A stretch of 64,000 nt of DNA from Rhynchopus sp. YZ270_cl-10 (GCA_964035575.1 OZ037917.1:248001-312000), one strand, 5' to 3'. Shown: positions 1-10,927, numbered from the stretch's first letter. Notes: generated by a model not told the origin, from the letters alone. Made by a program: numbers and translations.

Positions 1-64
1 AATTTTTTTTGGCCAAAAAAAAAATTTTTTTTTCGGCCCAAAAAAAAAAAATTTTTTTTTTTTG

Positions 65-197
65 GGTCCGACTGTCGGACCCCAGAGTCCGACAGACGGA
101 CTCCAGAGTCCGTCTGTCGGACCCCTGAGTCCGACTGTCGGACTCAGGGAGTCCGACTGTCGGACTCAGGGGGTCCGACTGTCGGACTCAGGGGGTA
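65..197. repeat. Palindromic minisatellite, about 6 units of 21-22 bp
   Basis: Tandem units each contain the near-palindrome GTCCGACTGTCGGAC, separated by short spacers such as TCAGGGA or CCAGA. Two units carry paired changes (GTCCGACAGACGGA and GTCCGTCTGTCGGA). The first 64 bases are A and T tracts broken by GGCC. Open frames across it are created by the repeat and are not genes. Confidence 0.9.
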
Positions 198-349
198 AGT
201 CCGTTATTTACACACTCCAAGCACGACAGACCGCACCGTGTGGTAATGGAAAAAAAAATCCCCACGTAAAAAAAAAAATTTGCACCCCGATTTCAGATTT
301 TTCAAAAAATTCCCCAAAATTAGCGACACCCCTGACGATACCGTCAAAC

Positions 350-889
350 TCAGAAATCCCCATAGCAAAGCTTGTTACCGACAGACACACTGTGGTTGTT
401 TTTCACGGGTCCACAGGTACTCTGCAGTTTTCTCCCGACAACCATCATCGAGAAGTCGTTGTATCCGTAGCCAGTGTTAAGGTCCAGACCGCGGCAGAGT
501 TCCCCAACGCACTGGGTCACAATGTAAGCTTCTGCGATCGATGTGCCCTTAGGGCACATGCTGTTTTTCACAGCGAAGAGCTTATCGCAGATGCCTGGGC
601 CTCTGGGTATGCACACTGCCGCATAGGGCATACGTCCCCCGGGTGTGGCAGGTCCACACGTGCCGTTGTACGGACCACCATGCAACACCTTTGTGCAGTC
701 TGCGTAAATCGCCCCGCCCGACAGACTCAGCTTCGGGCAAACGTCAGCCAGGCACTGATCAAGGAAGGGGGTAGGTGCAAGGTCGTATCCAAAGGGGCAC
801 AGGTCGGTGTTTTTGGTGACAATGAACGAGCTGCAGTTGTATCCGGCATGCACCGTGGCGAACGCAAGGGTGAAAAGGAAGGCGCGCAT
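350..889 (-). CDS. Small secreted Cys-rich protein with two internal repeats
   Basis: An ORF of 179 aa starting at the ATG at 889, chosen because it opens directly into a signal peptide (MRAFLFTLAFATVHAG); the frame runs open upstream without such a signal. The mature part has two related modules of about 60 residues. Each has the pattern C..F.V.N..LCP.G, then a QC...LC or QC...VC pair, and ends in STCGP or GTCGP, so the Cys spacing is duplicated. Two N-glycosylation sequons are visible (NCS, NGT). I do not recognise the family. A secreted or surface role is inferred from the signal peptide and the even, repeated cysteines, which suggest disulphides. No intron is needed. Confidence 0.7.
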   Translation of the reverse strand: MRAFLFTLAFATVHAGYNCSSFIVTKNTDLCPFGYDLAPTPFLDQCLADVCPKLSLSGGAIYADCTKVLHGGPYNGTCGPATPGGRMPYAAVCIPRGPGICDKLFAVKNSMCPKGTSIAEAYIVTQCVGELCRGLDLNTGYGYNDFSMMVVGRKLQSTCGPVKNNHSVSVGNKLCYGDF

Positions 890-1324
890 TGTTGTGGTTT
901 GTGTGGGTCTCTCTGCAAGGGTGGGTAGGGGTGGCAAGACCGCAGGGGCATATGGAGACGAACACCCAGCATGCTTTCTTCAACGCTACCAAGAATGGCG
1001 CTAGCAAACGCTTTCAACGACAAAAGAGGCTCGTTGTTCTTCAGATTGGACGAATATGGTATGGGATGTGGGGGAGGAGGTGCCCTTTTTTTTGAGTACA
1101 TTAGGTGAAAAGAGAGAGAAAAGTTGGTAAATATTGTAACCGAAGTTTTCACCATGCTTAATCACCTTGGGGAGGGAGAACGGGGGAAATGGCTGTACGG
1201 GTTTCAACCTAAAAGAAACCCTTTGTAGAATGAACGTGTCTTACCATCTGGGCATGGAGGGGGGCAAAACTAAAGGCTGTGGAGGAAAGGCATGGCAAAA
1301 TGCTGAGAGGAAAAAAAAGTTTAT

Positions 1325-1359
1325 AAGATGACCCTAAGCCTCTCGTGCTAGTCACCCTT
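1325..1359 (+). repeat. B-type mini-hairpin
   Basis: AAGATGA outer arm, loop CTCTCGT and closing TCACCCTT; the inner stem is CTAAGC with a slightly shortened partner. Preceded by GTTTAT and followed by an A tract, as in other copies. Confidence 0.7.
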
Positions 1360-1579
1360 TAAAAAAAAGAAGGTTTGGAAAGCATGGATGTGCCCTCTCG
1401 ATTGTACAGAGGTACAATGTATACCTGTTAAAAAAAAACAACCCAGTGGTGGCAATGGAGTGCATCTACTTTAGGAACTGAAGTTGGTAACGCACACTCT
1501 CTCGCATGCATTTTTATTGTCAATATCGTTTGCGGCTGTTTGCGAACACCCAAAGTGGGTGCGCACAACAGAGGGGGGT

Positions 1580-1608
1580 AGTGCAAACGCCTCTGGGACG
1601 CAGGCACT
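1580..1608 (+). repeat. A-type mini-hairpin
   Basis: AGTGC, AAACGCCT, a loop with CTGGGACGC, then AGGCACT. The CCT and AGTGC parts pair with AGG and GCACT, leaving a 5-nt bulge. Confidence 0.75.
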
Positions 1609-1734
1609 GAAAACAAAAGAAAAAAAGAATAGTTTCCAAGAACCTAATCCTCAGTTGCTTAGTCATCTAAGAACAAAAATACTTCCCCGCCCCCCTTTCT
1701 CCCCCCCTTTCCCTTGCAGTTTTAAAAAACAAAT

Positions 1735-1833
1735 TACTGTATTCGTACAAATTATCGACCGCACTGTTCGACCTTTTCAGGATTTTTCTGGAAGTTCGAC
1801 CTTTTTTACGATAATTTTTGTACGAAAACGGTA
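1735..1833. mobile_element. Small palindromic element (MITE-like), copy 1
   Basis: The ends are imperfect inverted repeats of about 25 bp (TACTGTATTCGTAC at left, GTACGAAAACGGTA at right). The core carries GTTCGACCTTTTCAGG and TTTTTCTGGAAGTTCGACC. A second copy sits at 63292-63395 with the same ends and core, so this is a dispersed family. It has no coding capacity. The end TA bases could be a TA target duplication. Confidence 0.75.
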
Positions 1834-2185
1834 CTACAGCAGTCGAGAAACATAGATATTAGGTGCAAACGAAGCATTTACCCCCATACCACATACCCCA
1901 ACCAATAAAATTGTTAACGTAGAAGTGTCTAGTACACTTCCTGAATGGCAACCCCCTCCCCCTACTCCCCTAGAGTGTGGCAAAGCACACAATATCATAC
2001 AATAAAAAACAGCAGAGTTGAAGGAAAACTTTTTTGTAAGAGAACCAAGGGTACACACACCGCACATCTCGATGGACGCACAGAGGGTATACCTACTTTA
2101 TGGAGCTCTGTTTATCATCAAAAGAGAGAGAGAAAAGAAACGCTTTTTTCAAGATGAATCTGCATCAATTTGCTTTTCTTTTCTT

Positions 2186-2587
2186 CTATTTTGTCTTGCT
2201 CGCAGCCTTGGGCGCTTTCTTAGCTGACTTCTTCGCTGCAGGCTTTGGTGTATACTTTACCTTCATTTTCTTCGGCGGGCGGGAAAGAAATTCTTCACGT
2301 TCTTCTAAGGCGGTTACTTCGTCTGCAAGACGATCGAGATCTGCGCGCTTTCGCTTCAACTGTTTCGCGACAGACGCGCGTTCCTGTTCACGCTCTGTCA
2401 GCACCGTGCCATTTCCGGTAGGTGCATCAACAGCCTTTTTCCCCTTCTCCTTGGCCCCACCCTTTGGCTTCACCGCAGTGGGGGTGGTCTTCTTGGGTGC
2501 AGCTGTCGTCTTTTGCCGTGTCTTTGCCTTCTTCGGTTTGGGCCGTTTGTCGTACAGCTGCGACATCTCTTCCTTGCTAAGGCGCAT
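2186..2587 (-). CDS. Basic lysine-rich protein with central coiled coil
   Basis: A single-exon ORF of 133 aa with an ATG at 2587. The N-terminal half is Lys/Ala/Pro/Thr-rich (KPKKAKTRQK, AAPKKTTPT). Residues of about 65-100 form a strongly charged heptad-like helix (LTEREQERASVAKQLKRKR, then DRLADEVTALEEREEFL). The tail is again Lys/Ala/Pro-rich (KKSAKKAPKAASKTK) and resembles linker-histone or ribosomal-protein extensions. A nuclear or nucleolar location is inferred from composition only. The GC-rich third positions match neighbouring genes. I do not recognise a family. Low complexity makes the call moderate, but the full-length open frame and the coiled coil support a real gene. Confidence 0.55.
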   Translation of the reverse strand: MRLSKEEMSQLYDKRPKPKKAKTRQKTTAAPKKTTPTAVKPKGGAKEKGKKAVDAPTGNGTVLTEREQERASVAKQLKRKRADLDRLADEVTALEEREEFLSRPPKKMKVKYTPKPAAKKSAKKAPKAASKTK

Positions 2588-3639
2588 GGTGTAATGTGAG
2601 GTTCTAGCTTTGTGTAACTATCGTTGTAACCCCCCCTCGACTCTATGTTGAATTTTTTTTTTTTTTGTGTAGAGAAATGGGTTCAAAAAAAATGAAACAA
2701 AAATATTGGAAGTTGCGAGAAAAAGCGCTTTTCGGATACTTTGTAACCAAAACACGCTTTTACGGAAGGTAACCGGCTGAAGTGGTCTTTTCGGAGAAAA
2801 TGGGAAGCATTTCTCAGGGGGAAAAAATGGGATTATTTCCCACCCGCGACTGAATAATGCTTCCGGAGAAGTCTTCCGTTGCGGAAAGGACACCAGCAAA
2901 AAGAAAGGTTGGCACTGAAGGAAGGCTCAGCCTGGATTGCGAACCGAAAGGTTGCTATCCGCATGGTTGACGTGAGGTGGAATACGCCGTGCATGACCGT
3001 TACAACCGTCTCTTCTTCCTGCGTGAATACAAAATATGTTGGACAGAGTCGGAAAGGAAGGGAGGGATATTTTTTTTTGTTCTTGCTCAGTTGCGGGATC
3101 ACTGGAATTTACCTTATGCGGCTTTGTAGTTTGATTCTGTTTTTTTTTTGCTTTGGTTTTCCGCATAAAGGTTTTTATGGGGGTACTTTTTTGATACTTG
3201 ATCCGTTTTTTTTTTCTCTATCGCTTAGTGGGGGGTTGCGATTATAGAAAAACGTGCGTAATGTGAAGCAACGACGATGGCGGGTTTTTTTTTGATTGAT
3301 GTTGCCTTCTTTCCTCACCCTATTCTTACTAGAGTCAATGTAAAAAAAAAAATGTAAAAAACCAACTTGTTGTTTGCAGGATCACCGTGAGTTGGTACAT
3401 ACGCTTGCGCTGCTGTTCCCAGACTTCCCTCCTACACCACACAAAGGAAGAAATCAAAACAACAACGAAAACGCACCAATCCCACTCACCCTAGTTTGAC
3501 AATCATTTAAAAAACCGTAAAAAATAAACAAAAAACAAAAACGAAATGGGGTGGGGAGGGAGAAAAAAATTGGGGTATAAACACAAAATAAAAGCCGGAA
3601 ACTGGGGTTTTTTTTTGGTTTTGTTTTCGCGCTAACTAT
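2588..3639. other. Intergenic, T and A tracts, no feature recognised
   Basis: Homopolymer-rich sequence between the basic protein gene and SNU13. The longest frames are low-complexity (Phe/Ser or Lys runs) and show no family motif. I see no hairpin of the families found elsewhere. Confidence 0.55.
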
Positions 3640-4109
3640 TTAGATCAACAGCTTCTCGATGTCAAGCTGTGTGTTGTTGGTGTGTTGTTTTTTGGTATTA
3701 TTATTTTCCTTCCATATTTTCACAAAATAAAGATGCGAACAAACTCCAAACATACCTTCAGCTTGTCAATGGGTGCGCGGAGGTTGTCTCCGTCAGAGGT
3801 AATGATGGAGACTGCGATGACAGACCTGGTGACACCAGCGGCACGTCCAAGGGAGGCCTTGGAGGGGATGAAGACGTACGGGACGTTCTTGTCTTCGCAG
3901 AGAAGGGGCAGGTGAAGCACGATCTCAATGGGGTTGCAGTCACCCGCCAGCACGATGAGCTCGGCAACTCCACGGTTCAGGGTCTTCGTGGCCTCGTTGG
4001 CTCCCTTCTTCAGCTGCTTGTAGTTGGATCCCTCCTGCACCAGGTCCAAGATCTTGCGGGTCAGGGCGTCGTCGGCCATGGGGTACGCCTTGTCGCTGAC
4101 ATCGGCCAT
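3640..4109 (-). CDS. SNU13: SNU13 / NHP2L1 15.5K U4 snRNP and box C/D snoRNP protein
   Basis: Exons 4109-3756 and 3666-3640, intron 3667-3755 (89 bp, GTATGT to CACAG), spliced product 126 aa. This L7Ae-family protein binds the kink-turn of U4 snRNA and box C/D snoRNAs. The signature blocks are visible: [19 protein letters not shown], then [20 protein letters not shown], then [19 protein letters not shown]. The unspliced frame would end in an unrelated hydrophobic tail. Splicing instead adds LDIEKLLI, which matches the family's short C-terminal helix, so the 27-nt last exon is well supported. Upstream (about 4148-4232, minus strand) a GTGAGG...CTCTCAG pair could be a 5' UTR intron, or the CTCTTTTTCTCTCAG at 4148 could be a trans-splice acceptor. 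I cannot tell which. Confidence 0.95.
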
Positions 4110-5028
4110 TTTAGTAAGTTTTTGTGTTGGGGGAGTGTTGTGTTGGTCTGAGAGAAAAAGAGTAGTGTGTGTTTAAGTAAAGAATTAGAAGAAAAGCAGA
4201 TGTTTAAAAGATGAACTGAAGAGACCTCACCTTGGTCACAAATCATTGCATAGTATTGTGAAGAACTGCTTTGAACAAAGGAGGGTGTCGGGGATAATGT
4301 CATTTCCTTAGCCGTGTTCGCAATTTTGGCACGATGAAAGGGTTCGAGCATGACATTTTGGTGTGATCACCCAAACTGATTCTCCGTGGTTCCCCCGTGG
4401 GTTGTACGTACCCCCTGAATCACACCACATTTAATGACAATATGATGAAAAGGGGATGCAATAAAAAGGGGGGGAATGTTGCACTATCTTTTTCTTCGTC
4501 TTTTTTTGCACGGGAGGTCGTGGGGTGACGGGAGAGAGATGGGGCGATGAGAATATGCAAAATGGGGCTATTTATGTTTGTACTGCATTCTAAAGGGTCA
4601 AGACCAACCCCCATAAAATAAAAGGTTTTTTTTTTTTTCATAGAAATAGAGCCAGAAAACCCCCTCAAAAACGGCTTCAGAGAGGGAGAGGGTGAAAGTG
4701 ATCACACGTTTCCCCTTCCCATTTCTCGCGTTATTATTGTTGCGTTTGAAAACTGAAATACGGTTATTTTGTCCATCCTGTGAAGCGCACACCAGAGGAT
4801 CGGGAGGGTGCTGCAGTTTGACAAATAAGTTTCATTGTGTTGCTATTCAAAGAAGAGAAAGTACACGGCGTAAAAAAATTCCCCCTTTTTTGCCCAAATA
4901 TTCCGCTCACCACCCCGCGCCACTGTGCCCACCCTCCTTTTTTGCTCATTCCGTTTCACAAAAAAAAAATGCTGATGCTGACGGAGCTCTAAAACGTTTG
5001 CCTTTTGACGCCTTTTTTTGTTGAATTT
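4110..5028. other. Intergenic between SNU13 and MPP beta
   Basis: Contains the likely SNU13 5' flank (pyrimidine tract and AG at 4148-4149) and homopolymer-rich DNA. A weak hairpin-like AAGATGAACTGAAG...CACCTT stretch lies near 4208-4233. No gene seen. Confidence 0.5.
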
Positions 5029-6757
5029 CTACAACCCGTATGCCCGCGGTTGGAAGGTGGCGTCTTTGTTCCAAATGTAGTCTGTGCAGGAGCTACCTTG
5101 GGGGAGTTCGTCCTTGTTTCCGACTCCGGTCAGAACGAAGGGCTTTTCGTAAATGTATTTTGACACGAATTGTCTCATGTCCTCGAGGCTGATGGCGTCA
5201 ACACGCCCGTAGAACTCAGGCAGAGGCATATCGCGGCCGTGTGCCAGCTGTGTGTGTTGTTTTGTGTTGGTTGTATTTAGAGAAGTGAGTCATGTGCATA
5301 CCATCTGTCCCCCCAAGCTGTCCACCACCGTCGTGGACCCATCAACCACAAGCATGCACTGCACCTTGAGCGACTCCTTCGCTGTTTCAAGGCTCTCCTC
5401 GTTCAGCATCTCCATGCACTGTGGGTTGGGGGTGAGGTTGGGGCTGAAAGGGAAATCCTGGAGCATACCGTAATCAAATGTCTGAAGGTGTCAAGCTGGA
5501 ATTTCTTCAGCTGGTCAGCGCTGTTCGATGTGCCCGAAGACGACGCCAGGTAAAATCCAAACAACGACACATCCGAGTAAGGTGTGGTGAACGCCTGTAG
5601 ATGAGAAATAGTGATGACGTCTCCAGAAAAGACGAAAAAACAGCGAAAAAACACCCACATACCTGAAGTGTCTGCACCTTGCCTGCCCGGTCATCCAACG
5701 AGCTTTGCACCTTGTACAACAATGCGTCTCTGTGGTAAAACGTATTTTACAAATTTGGAATAGTGTAGTCTGTACCCTCCTCTACCTTCCCTCACACCAT
5801 TCCCATAACAGCCTCCCGCCAACAAAAAGGTACATACCTGTTCACCTCTTCTGCGTAGGACTCGAACTGTCCGAAGTAGAATTGAAGGACTTGCGCTACA
5901 AGCATCTCGGCTTCGCTTTGCCCGCAGATGCCCCAGGCTATTGTGAGGTTAGGTGAGATGCCCTCGTACTCGACGACCTGCTCGCCACCGTGGAACTCTG
6001 CCTTCAGCTCCGGCTTGGTGGGGAATTCCGGCAGGTCACCCCACAGGCGCTCTGCAAGCTTGACCAGCTCCTCATGGCGCACACCACCCGCACCGACCAT
6101 GACCATCCTGCGCGCGGTGTAGTGGTTGTGGATGTAGTTCTTGATCATGTCCACGTCGATGTTCTTCTTGATGTTGTCCACAAGCCCAAGAATCGTCATC
6201 CCCAACCCATCTTTCGGAAAACACGTCAGATGCACGTGGTCCATCATCACCTCATCAATGTTCATCTCCACGTCCTCCTTCTCAAGCATAATCGTATCCC
6301 GCTCTGCCTCCAGCTCGTATTTGTCGAGCTGTGGGTTGCGGAGGATGTCCGTCAAACGGTCCATAGCGTTGTCAATCTCGTGGTTGAACACCTGCACGAA
6401 GTAGACCGTCTGTTCGCGGGTTGTGTATGCATTCAGATGCCCGCCCGAAAACTCAAAGTAGTTGCTGATCTGTCCCTTTGTCCGTGTGTTTGTGCCCTTG
6501 AAAGTCATGTGCTCAAGGAAGTGCGCAACACCGTTGGTCTCCCAGGATTCGTACCGCGATCCTGCGTCAATCCAGACTCCCACCGTGGAGGTGTCGCCCC
6601 CTGTGTGCTTCGTTGCAACACGGAAGCCATTTGCAAGCGTTGACGTCTCTGCAGGGCCACTCTTCTCCAAATGCTTCACAATCGACAGGTCCTTAGGAAG
6701 CAAGTCGCACGCCTGGCTCAGCGGCGGCTGCTGCAAAAGGCGTACCGCACGACGCAT
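5029..6757 (-). CDS. PMPCB: Mitochondrial processing peptidase beta subunit
   Basis: Five exons: 6757-5838, 5729-5663, 5594-5469, 5418-5302, 5247-5029; introns of 108, 68, 50 and 54 bp, all GTATG to AG; 482 aa after splicing, the usual size for the family. M16 metallopeptidase that removes presequences from imported proteins in the mitochondrial matrix. The zinc motif HFLEH (residues 79-83) is intact, which identifies the catalytic beta rather than alpha subunit. Later blocks MLVVDGST and LGGQMLAHGRDMPLPEF fit the C-terminal half. The N-terminus MRRAVRLLQQPPLSQ looks like a presequence. The 50-bp intron was preferred because it joins LIT to CMEMLNEESLETAKE in frame with the family spacing. 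It may also serve as a complex III core protein, as in some lineages. Confidence 0.93.
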
Positions 6758-7179
6758 TGTGTGTGTTGCTTTTTACTAAAAAAAAGAAAATCAACAAGAG
6801 GATAAGAGTAAGGGAGAGGGAGACAAAAGAGGGAGAGAGAGCATCCTTTTTTTGGGTGTTTTCTCACCAGTATTTCCCCAGGAAGATAAGGGAGAGAGAA
6901 GAGGAACATCAAGTATTTTTTTTTTTTTGAAACGCACATCAATGCGGATGGAAAACACAGCGTTGAGGGTTTTGTGCAAAACGTCGTTGTCTTTAAAAAA
7001 AAACCCCCCAAAAAATGTGATTTTACTCTTTATCCCCCCATTCAGAGCGACGCTCAGGGGGTGAGGAAGAAAATGTTGGAAAGATGATCCCAAGCCTGCA
7101 GAGCTTTCGTCACCTCACGCTATCGATGCGTGACAAGAGGGGCATGAACAAGAAACCTTCCCCCCTACTTCTGTTCCCC
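6758..7179. other. Intergenic with one degenerate hairpin
   Basis: A-rich spacer between the PPR gene's 3' end and the MPP beta start. A weak B-type hairpin (AAGATGATCCCAAGCC...CACC) sits near 7081-7116. No gene seen. Confidence 0.5.
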
Positions 7180-9806
7180 TCACAGCCCTAGCACGTCGTC
7201 GATCGCGTACGTCGTCTTCTTCTTGACTGCGCCATAGGCCTCAGACTCTATCATATCAGCAGCCTCTGAGAGACGTGTTCCTATAGTGTCACGTTTCACC
7301 ACAGGTGTGCTCTCAGTGTCACGTCTCTCTACAGGCACAGGTGCGGATGATTCACTTGCCTGTGGGGATAGTGTTGTTTGACAGTGATAGAAGAAGGTGG
7401 ATGTAGTGTTGCCCCGGCAAAAATCTTAGCGCTGAAGAATCCGATGAAGAATTCTTCAAAAAAAAAAAAAAATCCCAAAAAAAAAAAAGGTGCCATGGAA
7501 ATCACCATATGCGAAATCAACGACGAGTTCGAAGATCTGTGGCGCAAATCAGCGCGTCGGAAATTCACATCAAAGCAATATGTGCGCATCTCGAGGACTG
7601 CATCATGCAACAGGCAATGTCTAAGTTCTGATGACACCTTGTCATCGTCCCGGAGAGAAGTGCGGAAAGTGAATCGCCTGAGGTTACAACGGTCATTCCT
7701 CAGCAACTGGGAGAACGCCTTACGCGCCCCAGAGGAGACGAGGAGTTGCCCGAACAAGCCCCAAACGACAGAAGCGGGAGTGAGAATACGGGAAAGTACT
7801 GGGGAGTTAAAAAAAATGAAACTGTGACGTCCTCAATCAAGAGTGCTGCTGGGAGAGCTGACCAGGCAGAAGGAATGTAACAGAGTTCCGAAAAACGTCC
7901 AAGAGTGCTTCCAGGGGAGGGACTCTGCAGGAGGGAAGGACACCCCCTTTCAGGCGAGGTCGCGTACGAGGAGCTGGACACATAGTGGGAGCAGTAGGAG
8001 GTGGGAAGCCAAGGAGGTAGGCAGCCCAAGCAGTACTGTGCGCTCAGAGCGGTCCTCGCGCAGATGATGAAGGAGACCTTCAATTAGAAAGGCCTGGTGG
8101 TTTGGTCGTGATTGTTTTTATGTGTGGGCTCTGTTGCCCAACCTCCCTTATTGTTTTACCCCACCCCAACCTTTGAGCAACACCTGTTAATAGAACCCAG
8201 TGAAGGAGCGCGGAAACACTGAATCTTAGAGAAGAAAAAAGACAAAACAAAAACAAAAAAATAGACATACCTCACGGAACATAGACTGGAACGCCCCCCC
8301 GTGGTCACCCTCCTTTTTCATCTTTGACTTCTCCTTCTGGTTGCTCAGCTGCGTGAAGAGGGGGAGGCGTGCAATGGCATCTGCCGCGCCTGGCTCGCCC
8401 TTCATGATGTAAGCATCTCTCAGAAGCTCAAAGTGGACGAGGGTAATGGGCGTGCCCTGTGCCGCCTTGAGGGCGGAGAAGGTGGAGATGACAGATTCGG
8501 GCTTGTGCACCTGCAGGTACATTCGCATCATGAAGCCGAAGGTGTGGTGCGAGAACTCTCTGTGCAGCTTGCAGTACTTCCACACCCACTCAGCGGTACG
8601 ATACCCCAGATCGCCCTCCTTCGTTGCACACAGCACCCCCGTCTCCAGCACAAAGTTGAGCGAATTCTGCGTCGGAACGATCTTCAGCGTTTTGATCATC
8701 TTCGCAAGAAACGACGAGCTCCGCTGCACCTGCCGTGCCTGGCGGTACACCAGAAGCAGGGAGGTACACAGAAACTCATCGACGTTCACATGCTCACTCA
8801 ACAATGTGTCAAATATGCCCTCCGCCTTTTCCACCATCGCCTCCGGATCCGCTGAGTATATATGCGACACTGCGAGCAGCACCGAAGCGAATGCGGGGCC
8901 GTCCAACTTCACCCCGGTCTCTGCCATATCTCTTATATACGCATGCAACTTCGCCTCTGTCGTCACCCCTGCGATGATCCCAGTGTAGACCCGCACACAG
9001 GGTGTGAAGCCCTTTTGCTTCATCTCCGCCATGACCTGTTCTGCGTGGACAATGTCGCCGAAGGAGACGAGAACAGAGATCAAAGCTGCGTAGCAGATTC
9101 CGTCGGGAACAACACCCATCCGGAGGAATTCCGCCCAGAGGGAGAGAGTGTCGCGGCGGAGCTGTGTGACAACGTCTTCTTTTGCGAATTTGGTGCATTT
9201 GAATGAATAGAGCGCAATACCGAGGATGAAGGCGTCGGGGACGACTTTGTCTTCAAGCATTTCGCGAACGAGGAGACGCGTGAGTGTCGCAAAGCGTGCA
9301 GCAGCAGCACCTTGCAGCATGCTTGTCCATGCCTTGCGGTCGACCTCATGACCATTGTGTCGAAAGAAGTTGAAGAGTCGCAACATGTCGTTCAGCTTCT
9401 TATGCGTCGCAGACCCTGCATAGCACGTCACATCAACGTTCTTCGCTTTACGCACACCCCTCAGACCCTCCTGCAAACACACCATGACCAGCCGCTTTGG
9501 CATGATAAAGGGGTGGCCCACCTTCATGCTTAAGTACTCAACGAGCTTAGGGACAAACAGCGAGATCGACGACACCTTCGTCAACGCGACGCTCATCACG
9601 TGGCGGAAGGCTGTGGCGTTCAAAGAGCGGTACTTCTTGTACTCCTGCGCCAGGTGTGTCCACACCTCGTTCGGTGCATTCGTGTAGTCACCACGGAACA
9701 CATCGCGTGCAAACGTCGTGTACAACACAACATCCTGCTGTGACAACACCTGCGCCTTCCGTGGGCTGCCCTTCAACGCACAGCGCAACAGATTTCGGGA
9801 CAACAT
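7180..9806 (-). CDS. Mitochondrial PPR-like protein
   Basis: Exon 1 is 9806-8271 and the last exon 7359-7180, with a 911-bp intron (GTATGT to CCCACAG); 571 aa. The start at 9806 gives a presequence-like N-terminus (MLSRNLLRCALKGSPRKAQ); the longer upstream frame is low-complexity. The body is helical, with PPR-like repeats such as VVPDAFILGIALYSF, VVPDGICYAALISVL and GFTPCVRVYTGIIAG, each followed by a second helix (AEQVMAEMKQKG). PPR proteins bind organellar RNA, so RNA processing or translation in mitochondria is inferred. The last exon is in phase and encodes a polar tail ending KKKTTYAIDDVLGL. Without splicing the frame ends in a Phe/Cys run, typical of reading into an intron. I rate the last exon at about 0.7. 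Confidence 0.8.
7498..7827 (+). other. Open frame of unknown origin inside the PPR gene's intron, opposite strand
   Basis: An ATG-started frame (MEITICEINDEFEDLWRKS...) of about 109 codons lies in the only long intron of the window. Its residue composition is protein-like: acidic start, Arg/Ser-rich middle and SNWENALRAPEETR. It is the only such frame on the plus strand that is not a shadow of a minus-strand gene. Upstream it runs into A tracts. I recognise no domain. It could be a remnant of inserted DNA or chance. Confidence 0.3.
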
Positions 9807-10090
9807 TTTCTCCTTTGCCCCTGTCAGTGTATGAGTAGTGGTAGTACGTTGATAAGGTAAAAAAAAAAAATAGGTGTAATCCACTGTGTGGTTGTGTTGT
9901 TTGCGTTGCTCCACGAGAAGGTTAGGAAAAGGAGTCTAGCGAGAAGAAAAAAAAGCCCCCCAAAAAAAAAGATGTTATCAACGTAACAAAGCAGGGCAGC
10001 CGTTCCGTTTCCCTAGGAGTGGAGACGGCAACAGAGGTGGTGCGTCTAGTTAGTGTCCAAACTGAACAACAACCCATAAGAAAAACCTGG

Positions 10091-10121
10091 AAGATTAATG
10101 TGCCACTCGCGTGCACCTCTT
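10091..10121 (+). repeat. C-type mini-hairpin, diverged
   Basis: AAGATTAATGTGCCACTCGC then GTGCACCTCTT; a GTGC/GCAC stem and AAG/CTT ends remain. Confidence 0.55.
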
Positions 10122-10283
10122 CAAAACGAAACAGCAAAAAAAAAAGAATAACAGTGTGTATACTGCGCATCTAAAGCGAACCTCCAATAGAAACGCTGCG
10201 AATGGATGATTCGCTGCCCACAGTTGGAGAAATGGCGATGCAACAGAGAAAGAACAGAGATAGTGGAGCACACTCTAGGGTGG

Positions 10284-10317
10284 CTACACTGATACAACCA
10301 AGTTTTCAAAAAAAGAA
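10284..10317 (+). repeat. Dispersed repeat, copy 1
   Basis: CTACACTGATACAACCAAG followed by TTTTCA and an A tract. It recurs at 30914-30946 with one change in the first 20 bases. No structure seen. Confidence 0.7.
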
Positions 10318-10327
10318 GAAAACTGGA

Positions 10328-10359
10328 AAGATGAATGTGCCTCTCGTGCACACACATCT
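10328..10359 (+). repeat. C-type mini-hairpin
   Basis: AAGATG outer arm, TGTGC inner arm, loop CTCTCGT, GCACA, then CATCT. Both stems pair fully. Confidence 0.85.
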
Positions 10360-10379
10360 GAAAAAAAAGTGCAGTTGAT

Positions 10380-10410
10380 AGTGCAAACGCCTCTGGGACG
10401 CACTGGCACT
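10380..10410 (+). repeat. A-type mini-hairpin
   Basis: AGTGC AAACGCCT CTGGGACGC ... GGCACT, preceded by GCAGTTGAT as in other copies. Confidence 0.8.
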
Positions 10411-10798
10411 GACACTTAAAAATCACATACAGTACTCCAAATAAGTTTGGCGGATTTGGGGATTTTTGGGGGTGATTTGGCGACTTTTTGTGAACGTCAA
10501 ACAATCCCTCAAATCAATACCGACAGCCAGCTGATAGATGTTCCACGGGTTTTCTTGGACACAAAGGTTAGAACCAAAAAAAACTCAGAGGAACAACTAA
10601 AAGAAATGTGAAGTTTGATATTTCAAACGCTTCTGGGATACAGACACCACTCTGCGGGTTACCCGAACCCCTCGGAGTGTTGCTCTGGGAGTTGCTGACA
10701 GGGAAACAGGAAACGAAAAAAAAAAAAAAAACTATGAAAAGGGTGTGCCTCGCTGATACACTTCTTGGACACATCCTTCAAAAAAGGAAAGTTGACTT

Positions 10799-10856
10799 GA
10801 AATACAAAGCCCTCTCGTGAACAGTGTATCTTTTTGGTACAATGACCGGCTGTACC
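10799..10856 (+). repeat. D-type mini-hairpin plus second hairpin
   Basis: TGAAATACAAAGCCCTCTCG with TGAACAGTGTA, then a separate perfect hairpin GGTACA...TGTACC around ATGACCGGC. The same two-part arrangement recurs at 50620-50676. Confidence 0.75.
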
Positions 10857-10927
10857 GAGGGGGTGGACACCCATCCATTTCGTGTGTTTACATCTGATTA
10901 TGTTGCTACCCCCGCTTCTTAAAGAGT

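Larger units (their letters stand above)
890..2185. other. Intergenic, A-tract rich, with two hairpins and one palindromic element
   Basis: No convincing gene. It contains a B-type mini-hairpin near 1325, an A-type hairpin near 1580 and a 99-bp inverted-repeat element at 1735-1833, listed separately. Open frames here are low-complexity or cross these repeats. Confidence 0.6.
9807..10927. other. Intergenic hairpin cluster
   Basis: Holds C-type hairpins (10091, 10328), A-type hairpins (10380 and a diverged one near 10612), a D-type composite (10799-10856) and a dispersed 34-bp repeat at 10284. No gene seen. Confidence 0.6.

Noticed and set aside
5458-5468. An 11-bp intron GTATGCTCCAG in MPP beta
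   Set aside because: It would also restore frame, but the 50-bp choice (5419-5468) has a pyrimidine-rich acceptor side and better family spacing.
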